From F1-120-MAGs118 sp013360535 (GTDB taxonomy: Bacteria; Planctomycetota; UBA1135; GCA-002686595), in NCBI GenBank assembly GCA_026647215.1, contig JAPKHC010000005.1, forward strand, positions 62,001 through 126,000: DNA of 64,000 nucleotides, written 5' to 3'. Position numbers and translations under genes: made by a program. Positions within the stretch are counted from its first letter, which is position 1. Every line of letters begins with the position of its first letter. Positions 54,723-61,333 of the stretch are shown here, one piece after another. Under the pieces are notes generated by a model. It saw nothing but the letters and a program-made list of their open reading frames with translations. It did no database searches and was not told the DNA's origin.

Positions 54723-56033
54723 ATGACTGCCCACGACAACCGCCGCATCCTGACCGTCGACGACAACGCCGCGATCCACCAGGACTTCCGCAAGATCCTG
54801 CTCGAGGCCTCGAACGTCGCGAGCGCGCCCGTGAGCGACGCGGAGGCGGCGCTGTTCGGGGACGACGCCCCGGCCGCGAAGGTTCCGGCGAGCGCCGCGA
54901 CCGCGACGCAGGAAGCGCCCGAATACACGCTCGATTCCGCGCTGCAAGGGCAGGAGGCGCTCGAGCGCGTGCAGCAGGCGCGCAAGGAAGGCCGGCCCTA
55001 CGCGCTCGTGTTCCTCGACGTGCGCATGCCGCCCGGCTGGGACGGCATCGAGACGGCGCAGAAGCTGTGGGAAGCCGATCCCGAGCTGCAGATCGTGCTT
55101 TGCACGGCGTATTCCGACTATTCGTGGCAGGAGACGGTCGCGGCGCTCGGGCGCACCGATCGCCTGCTGATCCTGAAGAAGCCCTTCGATCGCGTCGAGG
55201 TGTGCCAGCTCGCGGCGGCGTTGACGGAGAAGTGGAACCTCGTGCTGCGCGAGCGCGCGAGCCTGCAGGCCGCGATCCGCTCCGAGAAGGAGGCGCGCGC
55301 CTACGCGGCCTCGCTCGAGACGATGAACCACGCGCTCGGCTCGAGCTGGGCCACCGCGGAGAACGAGCTCAAGCGGCGCGGCGACTACATGATGCGCGTC
55401 GCTTCCGAGGTGCTCGCCCCGGCGCAGCTCGTGCTCGTCGAGCGCATCGCCTCGGCGCCGGCGGGCCCGCAGGCCGATCGACTGGTCGATCCGGCCATCG
55501 CGATCGTCTCGGCGATCACGCACGTGCTCGACCTCGCCGCGCTGGACGTCGGCGCGGCCAAGGCCTCGAACGGGCTCACGCGTCCGATCGAGCTCGCCCG
55601 TCAGGTCGTGAAGGCCGAGGCCGAGCTCGCACGCCAGCGCAACGTCAAGCTCGAGCTCAGCTGCGCCCCCACGGTGCCGCTCGAGCTCGTCACCGACGCC
55701 GCGCGGGTCACGCGCATCCTCACCGAGCTCGTCGACAACGCGCTGCGGCACACCAGCGACGGCACGGTCGAGCTCGCGCTCGACGTGCAGCCCGCTCCCG
55801 GCGACGACGGCCAGCTCCTGCGCTGCCAGGTGCGCGACACTGGACGCGGCCTGTCGAACGAGGCGCGCGCGCGCCTGTTCGAGCCGTTCAACTCCCCCGA
55901 CGGCACGCGCAGCGGCTTGGGCCTCGCGGCCTCCAAGCGCTCCGCGCACCTGATCGGCGGCGACCTGCACCTCGAGCCCTCGGAGTCCGTCGGCGCGAGC
56001 TTCTCGCTCGTGCTTCCGCTGCGCGAGGCTTGA
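54723..56033 (+). CDS. Receiver domain fused to a histidine kinase-like ATPase domain lacking the phospho-His
   Basis: The 436-residue protein begins with a receiver domain: VDDNAAIHQDF with the acidic pair, phosphoacceptor Asp99 in LVFLDVRMPPGWDGIE, CTAYSDYS and Lys in LILKKPFD. An Ala/Pro-rich insert at about residues 40-65 enlarges its first half. A coiled-coil linker leads to a HisKA-like helix pair, MMRVASEVLAPAQL, with Ser228 where the conserved His should be. The ATPase domain is complete (LTELVDNALRHTSDG, RDTGRGLS, SGLGLAASKRSAHLIGGDL). It may bind ATP and regulate without autophosphorylation. GAGGA lies 4 bases before the ATG. Confidence 0.88.
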   Translation: MTAHDNRRILTVDDNAAIHQDFRKILLEASNVASAPVSDAEAALFGDDAPAAKVPASAATATQEAPEYTLDSALQGQEALERVQQARKEGRPYALVFLDVRMPPGWDGIETAQKLWEADPELQIVLCTAYSDYSWQETVAALGRTDRLLILKKPFDRVEVCQLAAALTEKWNLVLRERASLQAAIRSEKEARAYAASLETMNHALGSSWATAENELKRRGDYMMRVASEVLAPAQLVLVERIASAPAGPQADRLVDPAIAIVSAITHVLDLAALDVGAAKASNGLTRPIELARQVVKAEAELARQRNVKLELSCAPTVPLELVTDAARVTRILTELVDNALRHTSDGTVELALDVQPAPGDDGQLLRCQVRDTGRGLSNEARARLFEPFNSPDGTRSGLGLAASKRSAHLIGGDLHLEPSESVGASFSLVLPLREA

Positions 56034-56049
56034 TCGACCGGCTGCGTTC

Positions 56050-58158
56050 TCAGGCCGCGCGGGTGCGGCGCTCGAACCCGCGCTCGAGCAACACGCGCGC
56101 CTTGTCCGCCGGGACCGGCGGACTGAACAGGTAGCCCTGCACCTCGTCACACTGCATCACGCGCAGGAACGAGAGCTGCGATTCGGTCTCCACGCCCTCG
56201 GCGACGACGCCGAGCTTCAGGCTGCGCGCCATCAGCAGGATCGACGTCACGATCGCCGCGTCGTCGGGATTCGAGGTCGACTCGCGGATGAAGCTCTGGT
56301 CGATCTTGAGCGCGTCGATCGGGAAGCGCTTGAGGTAGGCGAGCGATGAGTAGCCCGTGCCGAAGTCGTCGATCGACAGGTGGATCCCGGCGCCCTTGAT
56401 GCGCGCGAGCGTCTCGACGACCGAGCCAGGGTCGTGCATCACGGTGCTCTCGGTGAGCTCGAGCTCGAGCCACTTCGGATCGAGGCCGCTGGAGTCGAGC
56501 GCGTCCTTGATCGTGGCCTGCAGCGTCGAATGCGCGAACTGCACGCTCGACAGGTTGACCGCCATGCGCACGGGCGTCAGGCCCGCCTCCTGCCACTGCC
56601 GGTTCTGGCGCGCCGCCTCGCGCAGCACCCAGTCGCCGATCGGCACGATCAGGCCCGATTCCTCGGCGAGCGGGATGAACTGGGCGGGCGAGATGAAGCC
56701 GAGCTCGGGGTGCTTCCAGCGCAGCAGCGCCTCGAAGCCGACGATCTTCTCGCTGCGCACCTCGACGCGCGGCTGGTAGTAGACCTGCAGCTCGTTGCGT
56801 TCGAGCGCGCGACGCAGGCTGGTCTCGAGCGTCAGGCGCTCGAACGCCTTCGCGTCGAGCGCGGCCGAGTAGAACTTCAACGAGCCGTGGCCTTCCTGGC
56901 GCGCGGAGTACGAAGCCGTCTCGGCGCGGCGGACGAGCTCCTCCGCGGAGTGGTGGTCGGTCGGGAAGCCGGCGATTCCGATGGACGCGGGCACGCACAG
57001 CTCGCGCCCGGAGATCTCGAAGGGCTGCGACAGCAGCTCGAGGATGCGCGCGGCGACCTTGGCCGCGTCGTGGATGCGCGGCAGGTCCGGCAGGAGCATC
57101 GTGAAGTGGTCACCGGCCCAGCGCGCGATCACGGCGCCACCGCGCCCGCCCTTGCGGCGCGCGATCGAATCGGACTCGCGGATGCCTTCGCGCACGCGCG
57201 TCGCGACCGTCGCGAGCAGGTGCTCGGCGGCGTCGCTCGACAGGTTGCCCGCCGTCAGCGAGCGCACTCGGTGGACGTCGAGGTAGAGCACCGCGACATG
57301 CTGGCCCGTGCGCCCCGCCTGCCGCACGGCGACCTCGACATCGTGCAGGAAGCGCGAGGAATCGAGCATGCGGCCGCCCGCGTCGCGCAGGCACGCCTCC
57401 TCGACGCCGTTGGCGCCCAGGCTCTCCGCCATCGCGGTCACGCGCAGGCAACGCCCCGACGGATCGAGGTCGGCGCGGCCGACGTGGCGCGCGCGGAACG
57501 GCATGCCGCTCTCGTCGATCAGCGTGTGCTCGAAAGGCGGCGCCTCGCGGCCGCGCTCGTAGGAATCGATCCACTCCGTCAGGCTCGCGCGGCAGTCGCT
57601 GGGAAAGAGCGTGATCCACGTCTCGAGCGGCCAACCGTCGCTGCGCGGCTCGACACCGAGCATTTCCGCCGCCGAGTCCGTGCAACGCACCCAGCGCGCC
57701 TGCGCGTCGAGTTCCCAGAAGCCGACGTGCACCCGCGTCTGCAGGAGCTGCAGCCGCGCGAGATGGGATTCCGCGTCGCGGAAGCGCTCGCGACCCAGGT
57801 GCAGCGCGCGCAGCTGCGCCTCGACGAGCGCCGGTGTCGTGTCGCGCGCGAGCACGCCGTGGGCGCCCGCCGCCGTCGCCGCCTCCGCCGCCTGTCGGTC
57901 GTTGCTCTCGATCGTCGCGAGGAAACCCGATCGACGCAGCATCGTGCGCTCGGCGAGCGACGCCTCGCGCGTCCCGAAGCGCGGCCCCGCGGGACCGCAG
58001 GGCACGATCGCGAGGCCGAGCTCACCCGCGCTCGCCGGCAAGGTCGTGATCTCGGTCACGCTCCACCCCCACTCCACCAGCGCCGAACGGAGTGCGGCGT
58101 TGGACGGGAAGGCTCCTGCGCAGAGCGAGACTCGCGCCGGCTGACTGGATTGCGACAT
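56050..58158 (-). CDS. PAS-GGDEF-EAL protein, likely c-di-GMP phosphodiesterase
   Basis: The 702-residue protein has no membrane helix. A degenerate receiver-like N-terminus (residues 10-110) is followed by a PAS domain (VHVGFWELDAQARWVRCTDS) near 145-260. A GGDEF domain has the signature changed to AGDHF (residues 348-352), so cyclase activity is unlikely. The EAL domain is intact: EALLRWKHP with Glu476, NLSSVQF, ELELTES, IDDFGTGYSSLAYL, LKIDQSFI and GVVAEGVETE. It should hydrolyse c-di-GMP. The pseudo-GGDEF may sense GTP, as in CC3396-type proteins. It is convergent with the receiver/HATPase gene after 16 bases. Confidence 0.92.
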   Translation of the reverse strand: MSQSSQPARVSLCAGAFPSNAALRSALVEWGWSVTEITTLPASAGELGLAIVPCGPAGPRFGTREASLAERTMLRRSGFLATIESNDRQAAEAATAAGAHGVLARDTTPALVEAQLRALHLGRERFRDAESHLARLQLLQTRVHVGFWELDAQARWVRCTDSAAEMLGVEPRSDGWPLETWITLFPSDCRASLTEWIDSYERGREAPPFEHTLIDESGMPFRARHVGRADLDPSGRCLRVTAMAESLGANGVEEACLRDAGGRMLDSSRFLHDVEVAVRQAGRTGQHVAVLYLDVHRVRSLTAGNLSSDAAEHLLATVATRVREGIRESDSIARRKGGRGGAVIARWAGDHFTMLLPDLPRIHDAAKVAARILELLSQPFEISGRELCVPASIGIAGFPTDHHSAEELVRRAETASYSARQEGHGSLKFYSAALDAKAFERLTLETSLRRALERNELQVYYQPRVEVRSEKIVGFEALLRWKHPELGFISPAQFIPLAEESGLIVPIGDWVLREAARQNRQWQEAGLTPVRMAVNLSSVQFAHSTLQATIKDALDSSGLDPKWLELELTESTVMHDPGSVVETLARIKGAGIHLSIDDFGTGYSSLAYLKRFPIDALKIDQSFIRESTSNPDDAAIVTSILLMARSLKLGVVAEGVETESQLSFLRVMQCDEVQGYLFSPPVPADKARVLLERGFERRTRAA

Positions 58159-58298
58159 CGTGGATTCCGGAGGTGTTGGGCGGGGCCAGCCCCCTGTTTC
58201 GGGCTCTTTTCCCCGCCGTCTGGAGCGCATCGGCCAAATCGGGAAGTTTCTTCCGGGCAAGTCGTGCCTGCCCCACCCCGGAACACACCCGCTGGCGC

Positions 58299-58304
58299 TA
58301 CTCT
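58299..58304 (+). promoter_or_regulatory. Candidate -10 element TACTCT with a longer leader
   Basis: GCTACTCT lies 40 bases before the ATG at 58345. Here, unlike the short-leader cases, a purine-rich GGAAGGGGG ribosome-binding region (58331-58339) sits before the start. The pair of signals is consistent with a leadered transcript. Confidence 0.35.
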
Positions 58305-58344
58305 CGCGTCCGGAATCGACCGTTCCGCGCGGAAGGGGGCGCTC

Positions 58345-60447
58345 ATGCCGAACATCGCCAAGTCGAGACATTGGCTCGTGGCCCTCGTGGCCTGTGGTGT
58401 CGTGTTGGCGCTCGCGCCTTGGCTCGGTCGCGACGACCCACGCGACGCACCTCGGCAGCCCGAGCCCCCGCAGGAACTCGTCGTGCTCGAGCGCCGCGAA
58501 GTGGACTCGTCCGGCACGGAAGGCGCGACGCGCGGTTCGACCCGCAAGCCGCGGCGCGAGCGCTCGGCTCGTGCGGGTGCGATGGATGTCGAGCGCATCG
58601 GCGGAAGCGTGCGAGATCGCCGCGGAGATCCGCTCGAAGGCGCGCTCGTCCTCCTGCGCGCCCGTCGCGGTCCCTTGTCGGCGGACCTCGGCAGCACGGT
58701 GACCCAGCGCAGCGGTGAATTCACGTTCGACCTCTCGGCCTGGTCCAACGAGTTCGCGCTGCGGCGCACGCTGCGCCGGACTCTCGAGCGCGACGAGACG
58801 CCCAGCCCTTCCGAGCTCGACGCGCTCGAGGCCTACGGGACGGTGAGCATCGAGATCGCGGCGACACTCGAGGGTCGTGCGCCGGCGACGATCGAGAGCA
58901 CGCTCGCCGAGCTGCGCGAGCGCCCGGACGGGCTGCGGCTGCAGCTCGACGACGGCGTCGAGCTCACCGGCTACGTCTCGCGCAACTCGCCGAATGCGAA
59001 CTGGCGCGTCGCCGGCGCACGAGTCGCGTTGCTCGACAGCGCTGGCGCCGTCGCGGCGAGCTCCTCGGCGGACGCTTCCGGACGCTTCGTGCTGCGTGCC
59101 CCGCCGGATCGTTACGACCTTTTCGTGCGCCACGATGTGCACGGAGCCGCGCTTCTCGGCAACGTCGACTTGAGGACCGACGGACCGCGGCCGCCGGTAG
59201 CGATCGAGCTACGGAAGGCCGGAAAGATCGCTGGCAGCGTGCTCCACGCCGATGGAAGTCCGGTGGCGAACCTGGTGCTCGAGGCCACGCACTCCAGCTT
59301 GCTCGCGCGGGACTCGCGCGAGCTCTCGATCGGCGAGCAGTTCGAGCTCGAAGGTCCGGTGGGGCTCGCGCAGGCGCTCGCCGTCACGGATTCCGACGGT
59401 CGATTCTCGTTCGACTCCTTGTGCGAAGGCCGGTTCGAGCTGCGGGCGCCGGGAACGGGCGACGGCGTGCTGCGCGGCCCGCGCGCGGTGTACACGGACT
59501 CGCCCGACGTGGCGTACACGTACCGCGGCCAGCGCCTGCGGGTCGAAGTGTCGGACCTCGAAGGCCCCAACCCGCTGGATGCCCAGCTGGAGTGCTGGAG
59601 GATCGAGCACCGCTTCCAGCCGAAGCCCGAGCACGAGCTCGCGCCGCACGGCGATGGCCGCAGCACGTTCCACCTCGAGGTCGCGGCGGGAGAGCGGCTG
59701 TACCTGCGCGCCTTCGCCGGAGGCTCGCTCTTCGCGTGGACGATCCTCGATGTCGACGCGGGCGAAGGAGAGCGCCTCGTGCAGCTCCGCGTCGGTGACA
59801 GTTCGGCGACTCCTTCCGATGGCGCTCCCGGCCTGAACTACGTGCTCGGAACACGTGTCGCGCTCGAAGTGCTCGACGAGACGGACGCGCCGCTCGACGG
59901 CTGGCGCGCGACGGCGATTTCGGAGCAAGGCGACATCCCGACGGGCTGGGGTGGCTTCAAGCCCGGCGCGGATGGCTCGCTGCCGCCGCTTCCGCCGGGT
60001 CGCTTCCGCCTGGGGCTCCTGCCCGCGCGGCGCGACTCGTTCCACTGCTTCACCACCGTCGGCTCCGACTTCGAGGCCGAGGTCGGACGCCCGCAGGCTG
60101 TGACGCTGCGCGTTCCGCTCGGCGGCCGCCTGCGGCTGCGCATGCCTACCGAAGCGCGCGACATCGACGAGTGGCAGCCGATGGTCTTCTGGGACGACCT
60201 CCCCGAGAACGGCTGGAGCGTGGAGGCGCTCCCGCTCGATCCGAAGCTCGAGCCGACCGCGCTGTTGCTGATCGCTCCCGATCGAGCGGATCTTGCGGCC
60301 TTCAGTGCGCCGCCCGGCTGGGAAGTCGACGCTTATCCCCCGCTCTTGCCCGGTCGCTGGCGACTGCGTGTCACGCGCCCGAACTCGACTCCACGCGTCG
60401 TGGAAGTCACCGTGCGAGCTGGCGAGGTCACGACGGCGACGCCGTAA
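58345..60447 (+). CDS. Membrane-anchored protein with multiple carboxypeptidase-regulatory-like domains
   Basis: The 700-residue protein has a signal-anchor (HWLVALVACGVVLALAPWLG) and an Arg/Glu-rich linker to about residue 75. A chain of beta domains follows with the markers RIGGSVRDRRGDPLEGALVL, RVAGARVALLDSAGAVAAS, KIAGSVLHADGSPVANLVLE and SDGRFSFDSLCEGRFELRAP. The third and fourth carry the 'G-x-V-x-D-x-x-G-x-P' pattern of prealbumin-like regulatory domains. It resembles in style the genes at 16656, 17985, 25931, 27325 and 40189. The function is unknown. It is convergent with the PPOX gene, one base apart. Confidence 0.72.
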   Translation: MPNIAKSRHWLVALVACGVVLALAPWLGRDDPRDAPRQPEPPQELVVLERREVDSSGTEGATRGSTRKPRRERSARAGAMDVERIGGSVRDRRGDPLEGALVLLRARRGPLSADLGSTVTQRSGEFTFDLSAWSNEFALRRTLRRTLERDETPSPSELDALEAYGTVSIEIAATLEGRAPATIESTLAELRERPDGLRLQLDDGVELTGYVSRNSPNANWRVAGARVALLDSAGAVAASSSADASGRFVLRAPPDRYDLFVRHDVHGAALLGNVDLRTDGPRPPVAIELRKAGKIAGSVLHADGSPVANLVLEATHSSLLARDSRELSIGEQFELEGPVGLAQALAVTDSDGRFSFDSLCEGRFELRAPGTGDGVLRGPRAVYTDSPDVAYTYRGQRLRVEVSDLEGPNPLDAQLECWRIEHRFQPKPEHELAPHGDGRSTFHLEVAAGERLYLRAFAGGSLFAWTILDVDAGEGERLVQLRVGDSSATPSDGAPGLNYVLGTRVALEVLDETDAPLDGWRATAISEQGDIPTGWGGFKPGADGSLPPLPPGRFRLGLLPARRDSFHCFTTVGSDFEAEVGRPQAVTLRVPLGGRLRLRMPTEARDIDEWQPMVFWDDLPENGWSVEALPLDPKLEPTALLLIAPDRADLAAFSAPPGWEVDAYPPLLPGRWRLRVTRPNSTPRVVEVTVRAGEVTTATP

Positions 60448-60448
60448 G

Positions 60449-61090
60449 TCAGTAGAAGCCCTCGCGGCGTTCGTAGCGCTCGGCGCGCGCAGCGTCGTAC
60501 GTCGCGGCGTCGAAGTCGGCGCCGAGCAGCTCGCGGAAGATCGCTCCGTTCGTCGGGACGTCCGAAGGAGCGCGAAAACGGCTCGTTTCCCACAGTCCGG
60601 CACGCAGCGCGGCCTTCGAGCACTGCGTGTAGGCCTCGTCGATGTCGACGAGGATTCCGAGCTTCGGCGGCTTGCCTTCGAGCGCACTCGGCGCGAGCAG
60701 CGCCGCGTCGTGCGTGAGCGTCGCACGGCCGTTGACGCGGAAGCTCTCGGTCACACCGGGGATCAGGAACAGCAACGCGATGCGCGGGTCGTCGAGCAGG
60801 TTGACGAGCGTGTCGGCGATGCGGTTGCCCGGGCGCTCGGGCAGGAGCAGCGTGCGCTCGTCGAGCATGCGCACGAAACCCGCGGGATCCCCGCGCGGGC
60901 TGACGTCGCAACGACCCCGCGTGTCGCAGCTCGCCACGCACACGAACGGCGAGAGCTCGATGAAGCGGCGCGTGAGGGCGTTGAGCCGATCGCTCACCTT
61001 GCGGCACACGAGCTCGCTCGGGGTGCCGATCAGGGCGCGCAGCTGCGCCTCGTCGTGGATCACGGCATCGGTCAGGCGGTGCGTGCGCAT
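60449..61090 (-). CDS. FMN-dependent PPOX-type flavoprotein (MSMEG_1061-like)
   Basis: The 213-residue protein has the split-barrel fold of the pyridoxamine 5'-phosphate oxidase superfamily. FIELSPFVCVASCDTRGRCD, SPRGDPAGFVRMLDERTLLL and GNRIADTLVNLLDDPRIALL form the FMN-binding core. LFLIPGVTESFRVNGRATLT is typical of the MSMEG_1061-type subfamily, members of which may use FMN or F420. The substrate is unknown. The ATG at 61090 is preferred over an upstream in-frame one at 61126 because alignment-like similarity starts there, but neither has a ribosome-binding site. Confidence 0.82.
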   Translation of the reverse strand: MRTHRLTDAVIHDEAQLRALIGTPSELVCRKVSDRLNALTRRFIELSPFVCVASCDTRGRCDVSPRGDPAGFVRMLDERTLLLPERPGNRIADTLVNLLDDPRIALLFLIPGVTESFRVNGRATLTHDAALLAPSALEGKPPKLGILVDIDEAYTQCSKAALRAGLWETSRFRAPSDVPTNGAIFRELLGADFDAATYDAARAERYERREGFY

Positions 61091-61207
61091 CGCCGGAGTG
61101 TCGCGAGCGCGTCCACGGGCGTCCAACCGCGGCGTCGGACCGGCCGCGCGCTCCGTTGGGTTTGCGAAAAAGCGCGAGCGGGGGCTTGCCGGATCCGTGC
61201 CAGCTAT

Positions 61208-61264
61208 CTACCTAGGTAGTTGTGAGCTACCGCGGTAGTTCCAACCGACCCTGGTAGTCGGACT
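61208..61264. repeat. Three 19-bp units carrying CTACC-NN-GGTAG palindromes
   Basis: Unit 1 (61208-61226) contains the perfect palindrome CTACCTAGGTAG and unit 2 (61227-61245) contains CTACCGCGGTAG. Unit 3 (61246-61264) keeps GGTAGT in the same register with a degenerate left half. The GGTAG blocks start at 61215, 61234 and 61253, exactly 19 bp apart. The array lies 70-126 bp before the TPR gene and behind the start of the PPOX gene. It has the look of cooperative binding sites for a dimeric regulator. The 243-bp gap (61091-61333) holds no gene. Confidence 0.7.
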
Positions 61265-61333
61265 TCGACCGCGGAGCCGCTTCCAGAGCCCTCCCGAGGG
61301 GTTCTGGCGCGCCCCAAGTCCCCGGAGAACGCC

